Shown here: piece after piece, positions 47,725-56,007 of the stretch
How the letters are laid out: every line of letters begins with the position of its first letter
Numbering within the stretch: position 1 is the first letter of the stretch
Source: Micromonospora coerulea
Lineage (GTDB): Bacteria > Actinomycetota > Actinomycetes > Mycobacteriales > Micromonosporaceae
Direction of reading: 5' to 3'
NCBI RefSeq assembly: GCF_016598485.1
Contig: NZ_JAEMUW010000005.1
Location: forward strand, 62,001-126,000
Length of the DNA: 64,000 bases
Notes under the pieces: generated by a model
What the model was told of the DNA's origin: nothing
Databases searched by the model: none
The model's input: the letters and a program-made list of their open reading frames with translations, nothing else
Translations under genes and position numbers: made by a program

Positions 47725-48633
47725 ATGGCGGAGCAGTATCGGGCGCAGTTCGACGCGGAGGTCACCTTCGCCAACGGTGGCGGGTTGCGGACGGACGGGT
47801 TCCGGCTGGACATCCCGGGCCGGGACATCACCGACGACGAGCTGGCCGCGCTCTTCGTCCGGCACCTCGGGCTGCTGATGGTCGCCGAGGTCCGGATCGG
47901 GGCCAAGACGATCATCGAGGAGCCGCACAAGGGCGGTCGGGGCGTCACCACCGGCACCAGGCCCCCGCGCCGGCTGGTCGAGCTGAGTCACGTGATCACC
48001 GACGGCATGACCACTCTGCCCGGCTGGCCCGCGCCGCAGATCACCGACTGGCTGACCTTCGCGGCGTCCCGGGCGAACTACGCCCCCGGCGTCGAGTTCC
48101 ACGTCGCCCGGGTCGACATGATCGCCAACACCGGCACCTACCTGGACACCCCGGCGCACCGCTGGGCCGAGGGGGCCGACCTGGCCGGGGTGCCGCTGGA
48201 CCGGCTCGCCGACCTGCCCGGCGCGGTGGTCCGGGTGCCGGCCGGCACCCGGGCCGTGGACCGGCTGATGCTCGCCCCGTACGAGGTGGCCGGGCGCGCG
48301 GTGCTGCTGCACACCGGCTGGGACGCGCACTTCGGCACCGACCGGTACGGCGCGCCGGAGGCGCCGCACCTGACCGGGGACGCCGCCCGGGCGCTGGCCG
48401 ATGCCGGCGCGGCGCTGGTCGGCATCGACTCGATCAACATCGACGACATGAGCCCGACGGCCGGCGGCGAACGCCCCGCGCACAGCACCCTGCTCGGCGC
48501 CGGCATCCCGATCGTCGAGCACCTGACCGGCCTGGACGCGCTGCCCCCGGAAGGCTTCCGGTTCACCGCCGCCCCGCCCCGGGTGGCCGGGATGGGCACC
48601 TTCCCGGTCCGGGCCTTCGCGACCGTGGACTGA
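47725..48633 (+). CDS. Cyclase-family protein with extra N-terminal domain and altered metal site
   Basis: 302 residues. Residues about 1-75 form a compact alpha/beta domain (QFDAEVTFANGGGL, DDELAALFVRHLGLLMV, KTIIEEPHKG) foreign to the cyclase fold. Residues about 82-302 are a kynurenine-formamidase-type cyclase fold (LVELSHVITDGMTTLPG; DSINIDDM; GIPIVEHLTGLDAL). The canonical metal motif HxGTHxDxPxH reads N135-T-G-T-Y139-L-D141-T-P-A-H145, so two histidines are Asn and Tyr. Activity as a metal hydrolase is therefore uncertain. No clear SD is seen before ATG 47725. Confidence 0.82.
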   Translation: MAEQYRAQFDAEVTFANGGGLRTDGFRLDIPGRDITDDELAALFVRHLGLLMVAEVRIGAKTIIEEPHKGGRGVTTGTRPPRRLVELSHVITDGMTTLPGWPAPQITDWLTFAASRANYAPGVEFHVARVDMIANTGTYLDTPAHRWAEGADLAGVPLDRLADLPGAVVRVPAGTRAVDRLMLAPYEVAGRAVLLHTGWDAHFGTDRYGAPEAPHLTGDAARALADAGAALVGIDSINIDDMSPTAGGERPAHSTLLGAGIPIVEHLTGLDALPPEGFRFTAAPPRVAGMGTFPVRAFATVD

Positions 48634-48650
48634 GCGGTCCCGGACGGACG

Positions 48651-49691
48651 TCAGTAGCGCACGGCGATCCGGCGCTCGACCGCGTCGACCCGGATCTCGC
48701 CGCCGTACGGGACGATCAGCTGCGGGTCGGTGTGGCCGAGGTCGACGTCGAAGACCACCACCGGGTCCTCGGCGTACGGCGCCAGCGCCCGGAGGATCGC
48801 CGCCCGCTGCGCCTCGCCCCAGGCCCGCCGCTCGTCCAGGCTGTGCGGCTTCTCGAAGTCCCACGCCTTGGGCCGGCCGACCACGATCGCCGGGAAGGCG
48901 GTGAGCAGCCCGCGCTCCCCCATGTTGCGCACGATGCGGAAGACCTCCTGCGCGCTGGGCAGCTCGTTGGAGGTCTCGAAGACCAGCACCGAACCGGCCA
49001 GCTCGGCGGCCGAGGGGACCCGGTCGGCGGCCATCAGCCAGTGGAGTATCTCCAGGCAGCCGCCCCAGGTCCGCCCCTGCACCACCCGGGCCGGCCCGTG
49101 CCAGCGCCAGCCCTCGCCGGGGAACATCACGGGGTCGTCGGCCAGCGTCGCCGGATCCCGCCAGTCGCGCGGCTCGTCGCCCCACTCGGTCGCCGGGGTC
49201 AGCTCGTACCACCCGGAGGTGAACAGCGCCGCCCGCAGCGAGTCGAAGGTGAGCGGGTGCGGCCGCCCTGGTCGGCCGAGGTGCACCAGCACCGACCCGC
49301 CGTGGTACGCGACCATGCCCAGCCGGTACAGGTGGTTGAGCACGTTGGTGTTGTCCGAGTAGCCGTAGTACGGCTTGGGGTTGGCCCGGATCACGGCGTC
49401 GTCCAGGTGCGGGGTGACCGTGATCAGGTCGTCCCCGCCGACGGTGGCGAGCACTGCGGTGATCGTCGGGTCGGCGAAGGCGGCGGTCAGGTCCCGGGCC
49501 CGGTCCCGGGGGTCCGCCCCCATCCGTCGGGTGGTCGGATACTCCACCGGCTCCAGGCCGAACTCCTCGCGCAGCCGTCGCAGGCCCAGCTCGTGCACGT
49601 GCGGAAAGAGGCCTGGCAGGCCGGCGGAGGGCGACACGATGGCGACCCGGTCGCCCGGCTTCGGCTTGGCGGCGTAGCGCGGCAGGTCCAT
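48651..49691 (-). CDS. LD-carboxypeptidase-like S66 peptidase (MccF type)
   Basis: 346 residues of the S66 fold. The nucleophile Ser112 is in GYSDNTNVLN, the Glu in VLVFETSNELPS and the His in DLGHTDPQLIVPYG complete the Ser-Glu-His triad. Relatives trim the terminal D-alanine from murein tetrapeptides, while MccF-type enzymes, which share the SDNT loop, cleave microcin C7-like nucleotides and give self-immunity. Which role applies cannot be told. No signal peptide, so cytoplasmic. The ATG lies six bases after TAACGT (49698-49703), a leaderless layout. Confidence 0.9.
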   Translation of the reverse strand: MDLPRYAAKPKPGDRVAIVSPSAGLPGLFPHVHELGLRRLREEFGLEPVEYPTTRRMGADPRDRARDLTAAFADPTITAVLATVGGDDLITVTPHLDDAVIRANPKPYYGYSDNTNVLNHLYRLGMVAYHGGSVLVHLGRPGRPHPLTFDSLRAALFTSGWYELTPATEWGDEPRDWRDPATLADDPVMFPGEGWRWHGPARVVQGRTWGGCLEILHWLMAADRVPSAAELAGSVLVFETSNELPSAQEVFRIVRNMGERGLLTAFPAIVVGRPKAWDFEKPHSLDERRAWGEAQRAAILRALAPYAEDPVVVFDVDLGHTDPQLIVPYGGEIRVDAVERRIAVRY

Positions 49692-49774
49692 GATCAGACG
49701 TTAACCGGCCCCACCACCGGTTTCCGCCAGGCGAAAAGCCCCAAGCGGGGCAAAGCCGGCCCTAGGCTGGCCTG
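49692..49774. promoter_or_regulatory. Divergent leaderless promoter pair
   Basis: TAACGT (minus strand, 49698-49703) is six bases from the S66 ATG, and TAGGCT (plus strand, 49763-49768) is six bases from the GTG at 49775. A small GCCCC-AAGC-GGGGC hairpin flanked by A-runs lies between them. Confidence 0.5.
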
Positions 49775-50788
49775 GTGGGCGAGGCGCCGGAGGTCCGGGT
49801 AGGCGACTGGCTGCCCCGCATCGCCGGCCTGCTGCTCGGCACCCTGGCGCTGGCCAGCGCGTTCATCGCCGCCTACGTCGGCGCGCTGCACCAGCCCACT
49901 CCTCGCGACGTGCCGGTCGGGGTGGCGCTCGGCGACCAACCCGCGCAGAGGGTGCTGGCCGGCGTCCGCGAACGGAATAGCAAGATCAAACCCGTCGAGT
50001 ACGACGACCCGGGCGCCGCCGACGACGGGCTGACCAGCCGCGAGGTGTACGCGGTGCTCGGCTCCGGCCCCGAGGGTGGGCTCGTCCTGACCAACGCCAG
50101 CGCCAGCGCCCCGGCCGCCACCGACCTGGTCACCCAAGTGCTCACTGCCGCCGCGCAACAGGCCCGCCTGCCGCTGCGGGTGACCGATGAGGTGCCAGTG
50201 GCCGACACCGACCCGCGCGGCCTGGTGCCGTTCTACCTGGCCGTCGGGTACGTGCTCGGCGGCTACCTGGCCTCGACCGCGCTCGGGCTGTCCGCCGGCA
50301 CCACCCCGCGCACACTGCGTCGCGCCGCCCTGCGGATCAGCGTGCTCGCCGTCTACAGCGTGGTGCTCGGCATCGTCGGGGCGGCGCTGGTCGGCCCGGT
50401 GCTGGACGTCTGGAACCACGACCTGCCGGCCATCGCGGGCACCGGCGTGCTCACGGTCTTCGCCGCCGCGATGGTGGCCGCCGCGGTCCAGGGCTGGCTC
50501 GGCCTACTCGGCACCGGGCTGGTCATCCTTCTGCTGGTGGTGCTCGGCAACCCCGGCTCCGGCGGCATCTACGCACCCGAGTTCCTGCCCACCTGGTTGC
50601 GCGGGATGCACCGGTGGAACGTGCCGGGGCTGGGCACCGACCTGATCAAGTCCGCGGCCTACTTCGACCGGCGCTCGATCGGCTGGTCCGTGTCCGGGTT
50701 GGTGCTCTGGGCGGTGCTCGGCCTGGCCGCGCTGCTCGCCGCGACCCTGGTCCGTGGCCGTCGGGCCCGGCCCGGCCAGGACGGTTGA
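49775..50788 (+). CDS. Integral membrane protein, ABC-2/YhgE-like
   Basis: 337 residues. One transmembrane helix (about 13-35) is followed by an extracytoplasmic domain (about 36-135) and five C-terminal helices, a layout like the YhgE/Pip and ABC-2 permease proteins. The segment LLTGLVILLLVVLGNPGSGGIYAPEFLPTWLRG-type (near 245-275) is shared with them. No ATPase partner is adjacent. Function unknown; export or type-VII-like roles are speculative. GTG 49775 appears to be translated from a leaderless message. Confidence 0.72.
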   Translation: MGEAPEVRVGDWLPRIAGLLLGTLALASAFIAAYVGALHQPTPRDVPVGVALGDQPAQRVLAGVRERNSKIKPVEYDDPGAADDGLTSREVYAVLGSGPEGGLVLTNASASAPAATDLVTQVLTAAAQQARLPLRVTDEVPVADTDPRGLVPFYLAVGYVLGGYLASTALGLSAGTTPRTLRRAALRISVLAVYSVVLGIVGAALVGPVLDVWNHDLPAIAGTGVLTVFAAAMVAAAVQGWLGLLGTGLVILLLVVLGNPGSGGIYAPEFLPTWLRGMHRWNVPGLGTDLIKSAAYFDRRSIGWSVSGLVLWAVLGLAALLAATLVRGRRARPGQDG

Positions 50789-50916
50789 GGTGATCTCCGG
50801 GGTGTCCCTCGTCACGGCGCACCATGCGGAGAGCCCCTCCTGCGACCGACTCCGGCGCGGATACCATCCAGGGAGTCGGACAGCGCTGTCCTTCGTACTC
50901 ACGTAAGGAGCGCACC

Positions 50917-53703
50917 GTGACCGACCAGCACGACCACGACGGCCCGGACGCCGCGCTGCGGGCCGACATCCGCCGCCTCGGCACGCTCCTCGGGCAGACC
51001 CTCGCCCGGCAGGAGGGCCGCCCGCTGCTCGACCTGGTCGAGGAGATTCGCGCCCAGGTCCGCTCCGACCCGCCGGCCGCCGCCCAGCGCCTCGGCGGGC
51101 TGGACGTGACCACCGGCACCAAGCTGGCCCGGGCCTTCTCCACCTACTTCCACCTGGCCAACATCACCGAGCAGGTGCACCGGGCCCGTGACCTGCGCCG
51201 CCGCCGGGCGATCCACGGCGGCTGGCTGGACCAGGCGGCCAAGATGATCGCCGAGCGCGGGGTGCCGGCCGAGGAGATCGCGGCCGCGGCCCGCCGGCTG
51301 GCGGTACGCCCGGTCTTCACCGCCCACCCCACCGAGGCGGCCCGCCGGTCGATCCTGTCGAAGCTGCGCGCGATCGCCGACGAGCTGGACACCGAGACCG
51401 CCAACGCGATCCTCTACGGGGCCAGCGACGAGGGCCCGGCGAACCGGCGGCTGGCGGAGCTGCTGGACCTGATGTGGCAGACCGACGAGCTGCGCCTGGA
51501 CCGGCCGGACCCGACCGACGAGGCCCGCAACGCCATCTACTACCTGCGCGACCTGCACGCCGAGGCCGCCCCGCAGGTGCTCGACGACCTCGCCGACACG
51601 CTGCGCACCCTCGGCGTCGAGACCTCTCCGACGGCGCGCCCGCTGACCTTCGGCACCTGGATCGGCGGGGACCGGGACGGCAACCCGTTCGTCACCCCGG
51701 CGGTCACCCGGGAGGTGCTGCGCATCCAGCACGAGCACGGCATCGAGGCCACCGAGCGGGCGATGGACGAGCTCATCAACGAGGTCTCCGTCTCCCGCCG
51801 GCTGCGGGCCGTGTCGCTGGACCTCTCCGCCAGCCTCGCCACCGACCTGGACGCGCTGCCCGAGGTGGCGCCCCGGTTCCGCCGGGTCAACGCCGAGGAG
51901 CCGTACCGGCTCAAGGCCCGCTGCGTGAAGGCGAAGCTGGCCAACACCCGGGAGCGGCTGCGCGCCGGCACCGCGCACGTGCCGGGCCGCGACTACCGGG
52001 GCTCCGCCGAGCTGATCGCCGACCTGGAGCTGCTGCGCGCCTCGCTGGCCCGCAACTCGGGGCAGCTCACCGCCGTCGGCCGGCTGGCCTCCACGATCCG
52101 TACGGTCTCCGCGTTCGGCCTGCACCTGGCGACCATGGACGTCCGCGAGCACGCCGAGAAGCACCACGAGGTGCTCGCGCAGCTCTACGGGGCGGTCGGC
52201 GAGGTGTCGGACTACCCGTCGCTGTCCCGGCTGGAGCGGACCAAGCTGCTCGCCGACGAGCTGACCGGCCGCCGGCCGCTCTCCACCGTGGACACCCCGC
52301 TGACCGAGAGCGCGCGGAAGACGTTCGACGTGTTCGGCGCGATCCGGGAGGCGCAGGATCGGTTCGGCGCCGAGGTGATCGAGTCGTACATCATCTCGAT
52401 GACGCTCGGCGTGGACGACGTGCTCGCCGCGGTGGTGCTGGCCCGCGAGGCCGGCCTGGTCGACGTGCACTCCGGCCGGGCCCGGATCGGCTTCGTGCCG
52501 CTGCTGGAGACCCCGGCCGAGCTGAACGCCGGCGGCGAACTGCTGGACGAGCTGCTATCCCTGCCGGCCTACCGGGCCCTCGTCGCGGCCCGGGGCGACG
52601 TGCAGGAGGTGATGCTGGGCTACTCCGACTCCAACAAGGAGGCGGGCATCACCACCAGCCAGTGGTCCATCCACCGGGCCCAGCGGGCGCTGCGTGACGT
52701 GGCCGCCCGGCACGGCGTGCACCTGCGGCTCTTCCACGGCCGGGGCGGCACCGTCGGGCGCGGCGGCGGGCCCACCCACGAGGCGATCCTGGCCCAGCCG
52801 TACGGCACCCTCGACGGCGCGATCAAGGTGACCGAGCAGGGCGAGGTCATCTCCGACAAGTACACGCTGCCCGCGCTGGCCCGGGAGAACCTGGAGTTGA
52901 CCGTGGCCGCGGTGCTCCAGGCGACGCTGCTGCATACCGCGCCCCGGCAGCCCGCCGAGATGCTGGAGCGCTGGGACGCGACCATGGACGCGGTCTCGGA
53001 GTCGGCGTTCCGGTCGTACCGGGGGCTGGTCGAGGACCCGGACCTGCCGGCGTACTTCTGGGCCTCGACGCCGACCGAGCTGCTCGGCGCGCTGAACATC
53101 GGTTCGCGGCCGGCGAAGCGGCCGAACACCGGGGCCGGGCTGGCTGGCCTGCGGGCCATCCCGTGGGTGTTCGGCTGGACGCAGACCCGGCAGATCGTGC
53201 CGGGTTGGTTCGGCGTCGGCTCCGGCCTGGCCGCCGCCCGGGCGGCCGGGCTGCAGGACGTGCTGGCCGAGATGTACCGCAACTGGCACTTCTTCCGCAC
53301 ATTCCTGTCGAACGTCGAGATGATGCTGACCAAGACCGACCTGAGCATCGCCCGCCGGTACGTCGACACGCTGGTCCCGGAGCAGCTGCACCCGATCTTC
53401 GACAAGATCCAGCAGGAGTACGAGCTGACCAAGCAGGAGGTGCTGGCGGTGACCGCCTCGCCGGCCCTGCTGGAGAACTCGCCGGTGCTCCAACGCACCC
53501 TGGCCGTGCGGGACACCTACCTGGAGCCGCTGCACCACCTCCAGGTGGCGCTGCTGCGGCAGTACCGGGACTCCGGCGCCGCCGGCCGGGCGGTGGCCAC
53601 CGCGCCGGGCGGTCGCCGGGCCCCCAGCGACGGTACGGCGCTGGAGCGGGCGCTGCTGACCACGGTCAACGGCATCGCCGCCGGCATGCGCAACACCGGC
53701 TGA
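50917..53703 (+). CDS. ppc: Phosphoenolpyruvate carboxylase
   Basis: 928 residues, the usual length. The catalytic His137 is in [30 protein letters not shown] binds PEP and metal, [11 protein letters not shown] and [19 protein letters not shown] hold the catalytic Lys and Arg loop, and the C-terminal Asn-Thr-Gly is typical. The enzyme fixes bicarbonate onto phosphoenolpyruvate to give oxaloacetate and refill the citrate cycle. GTG 50917 has a strong AAGGAG seven bases upstream. A GATACC -10-like box lies about 50 bases upstream. The transcript ends at a strong hairpin. Confidence 0.97.
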   Translation: MTDQHDHDGPDAALRADIRRLGTLLGQTLARQEGRPLLDLVEEIRAQVRSDPPAAAQRLGGLDVTTGTKLARAFSTYFHLANITEQVHRARDLRRRRAIHGGWLDQAAKMIAERGVPAEEIAAAARRLAVRPVFTAHPTEAARRSILSKLRAIADELDTETANAILYGASDEGPANRRLAELLDLMWQTDELRLDRPDPTDEARNAIYYLRDLHAEAAPQVLDDLADTLRTLGVETSPTARPLTFGTWIGGDRDGNPFVTPAVTREVLRIQHEHGIEATERAMDELINEVSVSRRLRAVSLDLSASLATDLDALPEVAPRFRRVNAEEPYRLKARCVKAKLANTRERLRAGTAHVPGRDYRGSAELIADLELLRASLARNSGQLTAVGRLASTIRTVSAFGLHLATMDVREHAEKHHEVLAQLYGAVGEVSDYPSLSRLERTKLLADELTGRRPLSTVDTPLTESARKTFDVFGAIREAQDRFGAEVIESYIISMTLGVDDVLAAVVLAREAGLVDVHSGRARIGFVPLLETPAELNAGGELLDELLSLPAYRALVAARGDVQEVMLGYSDSNKEAGITTSQWSIHRAQRALRDVAARHGVHLRLFHGRGGTVGRGGGPTHEAILAQPYGTLDGAIKVTEQGEVISDKYTLPALARENLELTVAAVLQATLLHTAPRQPAEMLERWDATMDAVSESAFRSYRGLVEDPDLPAYFWASTPTELLGALNIGSRPAKRPNTGAGLAGLRAIPWVFGWTQTRQIVPGWFGVGSGLAAARAAGLQDVLAEMYRNWHFFRTFLSNVEMMLTKTDLSIARRYVDTLVPEQLHPIFDKIQQEYELTKQEVLAVTASPALLENSPVLQRTLAVRDTYLEPLHHLQVALLRQYRDSGAAGRAVATAPGGRRAPSDGTALERALLTTVNGIAAGMRNTG

Positions 53704-53714
53704 CCCGGAACGGA

Positions 53715-53752
53715 CGAGGAGGGCCCCGGTCGGTGCGACCGGGGCCTCCTCG
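53715..53752. terminator. Strong hairpin terminator after ppc
   Basis: Arms 53715-53732 and 53736-53752 pair with one bulged base around a GTG loop. It also lies just after the stop of the convergent Gly/Asp-tailed gene, so it probably serves both. Confidence 0.8.
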
Positions 53753-53768
53753 CATGTTCAGCCGGCGG

Positions 53769-54614
53769 TCACCAGTCGCCGCCGCCGCCGAAGTCCCCAC
53801 CGCCGCCGAAGTCGCCGCCGCCGAAGTCCCCAGCGCCGAAGTCCCCAGCGCCGCCGAAGTCGCCGCCGCCGGAGAAGTCCCCGGCGTAGTCGCCGCCGCC
53901 CTGGTCGCCGCCGCCCTGGTCGCCGTAGTCCCCGCCCTGGTCGCCGTAGTCGCCGCCCTGGTCCTGGCCGTCGTTGAGGCCCTCCTGGTAGCCGGCCTCG
54001 TAGCCCGGGTCGGCGAAGGCGGGCGAGAAGAGCGCGTCGGCGATCAGGATGCCGCCGAGCACGCCGGCCCCGGTGCCCAGCGCGGTCTTCCACCAGGGTG
54101 TCGAGTACCAGCCGGCCGGCACCGACCGCCCCTGCCAGTTGCCGCCCGGGTAGTAGTAGGGCGTCTGGTTGCCCGGCTGCGGGCCGGCCCGGTAGGTCTG
54201 GCCCTGCACGTTGACCTCGCGCTCCTTGGTGAGCATGCCGGCGCCCCGGGCGGCGGCCAGCGGCGGCAGCTCGGGACCGGGGTCGATGCCCATCGCCGTC
54301 CGCGCGGCCCGGATGTACGCCAGCCCCTCCAGGGCGGTCTCCCGGGCGAGCGCGAACTGGTGCGGGCTGCGCGCCTGCTCCAGCTGCGACCCGGCGGCGT
54401 TGTACCGCTCGCCCGCGTCGGCCAGCGCCTGCCGCACCGCCGGGGCGTCGCCGTGCAGGTTCATCAGCTGGCCACCGAGGCGCTCGTACCAGCGCTGCGC
54501 CTCGGCGCGGGCGTCGGCCAGCTCAGTGGCCTGCCGCGACCTCCTCCCCCACCGCCAGAGCACGAAAGCACCTCCGAGTAACAGGATCAGGATCACCCAC
54601 AGGGCAACTTCCAT
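53769..54614 (-). CDS. Membrane protein with Gly/Asp-rich repeat tail and a TTA codon
   Basis: 281 residues. A single N-terminal transmembrane helix (about 4-21) is followed by a helical, coiled-coil-prone segment (about 25-110), resembling proteins often labelled DUF1542. A linker with PYYYPGGNWQGR and a second hydrophobic stretch near 170-190 come next. The C-terminal 75 residues are built of GGDYGDQ and GGGDFGG units. Codon 12 (54579-54581) is TTA, the second of two such codons seen in the window, so expression may need the bldA tRNA. TACGTT (54621-54626) is six bases before the ATG, indicating leaderless expression. Confidence 0.75.
   Translation of the reverse strand: MEVALWVILILLLGGAFVLWRWGRRSRQATELADARAEAQRWYERLGGQLMNLHGDAPAVRQALADAGERYNAAGSQLEQARSPHQFALARETALEGLAYIRAARTAMGIDPGPELPPLAAARGAGMLTKEREVNVQGQTYRAGPQPGNQTPYYYPGGNWQGRSVPAGWYSTPWWKTALGTGAGVLGGILIADALFSPAFADPGYEAGYQEGLNDGQDQGGDYGDQGGDYGDQGGGDQGGGDYAGDFSGGGDFGGAGDFGAGDFGGGDFGGGGDFGGGGDW
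53772..53975. repeat. Tandem repeat DNA encoding the Gly/Asp tail
   Basis: Imperfect units of 12-18 bases based on CCGCCGAAGTC and CCGTAGTCCCCGCC repeat across about 200 bases. The motif changes midway, from Asp-Phe-Gly-Gly to Asp-Tyr-Gly-Asp-Gln units, as expected for slippage expansions. Confidence 0.75.
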
Positions 54615-54668
54615 GAGTCGAACGTACCCACCGGGCGCCCGTCGTACCCGTTTGGCAAGCTTTCCGGC

Positions 54669-55859
54669 ATGGACTTCGCGACGCTGGCCGTGGTGCTGCT
54701 CTGCCTCGCCGCCGGCGCCGCGGTCGGCTGGCTGGCCGCCCGGTCCCGCACGGCGGCGCAGGTGGCCCGGCTGGAGGCGACCCTGGAGGCCAACCGGGCC
54801 GGCGAGGGGCGGCTGGAGCAGTCGATGCGCGCGCTCAGCTACGAGGCGACCGCCCAGTCGCAGGAGGCGGTCGCCCGGGCGGTGGCCCCGCTGCACGACA
54901 CCCTCCGGCGGTACGAGCAGCGGGTCGCCGAGCTGGAGCACGACCGGATCGACGCGTACGCCGAGCTGCGCGAGCAGGTCCGGGCGATGAGCACGGTCTC
55001 CGGGGAGCTGCGCACCGAGACCAAGCAGCTGGTGGCCGCGTTGCGCGCGCCCCAGGTGCGGGGGCGCTGGGGCGAGCACCAGCTCCGCCGGATCGTCGAG
55101 GCCGCCGGCATGCTGGAGCACTGCGACTTCTCCGAACAGGTCACCGCCGCCACCGACCACCAGGGGGTCCGCCCCGACCTGGTGGTCCGGCTGCACGGCG
55201 GGCGCAGCGTGGTGGTCGACGCCAAGGCGCCCTTCGACGCGTACCTGACCGCGATGGAGGCGCGCGACGAGCGGGGGCGGGACACCCATCTCGACGCGCA
55301 CGCGCGGCACCTGCGGGCGCACGTGGACGCCCTGGCGGCCAAGACCTACTGGGCGGCGTTCGACTCGACGCCGGAGTTCGTAGTGCTCTTCGTACCGGCC
55401 GACCCGTTCCTCGACGTGGCGTTGCAGCGCGACCCGACGCTGCTGGAGCACGCCTTCGCCCGCGACGTGGTGCTGGCGACGCCGGCCACCCTGGTGGCGC
55501 TGCTGCGCACGGTGGCCTACTCATGGCGGCAGGAGGCGCTGGCGCGCAACGCGGTGGCCGTGCACTCCCTGGCCCGCGAGCTGTACGGGCGACTGTCCAC
55601 CCTGGGCGACCACGTCGGCAAGCTCGGGTCGTCGCTCGGCGGGGCGGTGACCGCGTACAACCGGGCGGTCGGGTCGCTGGAGGCACGGGTGCTGGTCAGC
55701 GCGCGCAAGCTGGCCGAGCTGGGCGTCTCCGACCAGGAACTGGCCGCCCCGGCGCAGGTGGAGGTGGCACCCCGCCAGCCGCAGGCCCCGGAGCTGGTCG
55801 GGCCCATGGACGAGGGTCGGTCCACATCGGCTGAACGGTCATCAGACATCGACGTTTAA
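54669..55859 (+). CDS. rmuC: DNA recombination protein RmuC
   Basis: 396 residues. An N-terminal transmembrane helix (about 4-24) is followed by a long coiled coil (about 30-115) and the RmuC nuclease-like core. The core has VRGRWGEHQLRRIVEAAGML, RPDLVVRLHGGRSVVVDAKAPFDAYL (the PD-(D/E)xK-like site), and VLLATPATLVALLRTVAYSWRQE-type segments (near 275-295). RmuC limits inversion and rearrangement at short inverted repeats. The C-terminal 45 residues are Pro/Ser-rich. ATG 54669 has only a weak upstream signal (AAGCTT six bases before). Divergent from the Gly/Asp-tailed gene. Confidence 0.92.
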   Translation: MDFATLAVVLLCLAAGAAVGWLAARSRTAAQVARLEATLEANRAGEGRLEQSMRALSYEATAQSQEAVARAVAPLHDTLRRYEQRVAELEHDRIDAYAELREQVRAMSTVSGELRTETKQLVAALRAPQVRGRWGEHQLRRIVEAAGMLEHCDFSEQVTAATDHQGVRPDLVVRLHGGRSVVVDAKAPFDAYLTAMEARDERGRDTHLDAHARHLRAHVDALAAKTYWAAFDSTPEFVVLFVPADPFLDVALQRDPTLLEHAFARDVVLATPATLVALLRTVAYSWRQEALARNAVAVHSLARELYGRLSTLGDHVGKLGSSLGGAVTAYNRAVGSLEARVLVSARKLAELGVSDQELAAPAQVEVAPRQPQAPELVGPMDEGRSTSAERSSDIDV

Positions 55860-56007
55860 CACGAGGAACGTGACGCTGAGGGCCGACTCACGTCACGGAC
55901 CGGTCACAACCTACTTCGGAGTAGTGACATCGACACGGACCACCGCGAAGGATTTCGCTCACGCGTGCCCTGTTTCTGAAGGGCCCTGTTCTCTGGAGGA
56001 AGAGAAC

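Noticed and set aside
53772..53975. Possible CRISPR array
   Set aside because: The short repeats are in frame, degenerate and lack spacers. They encode the Gly/Asp tail.
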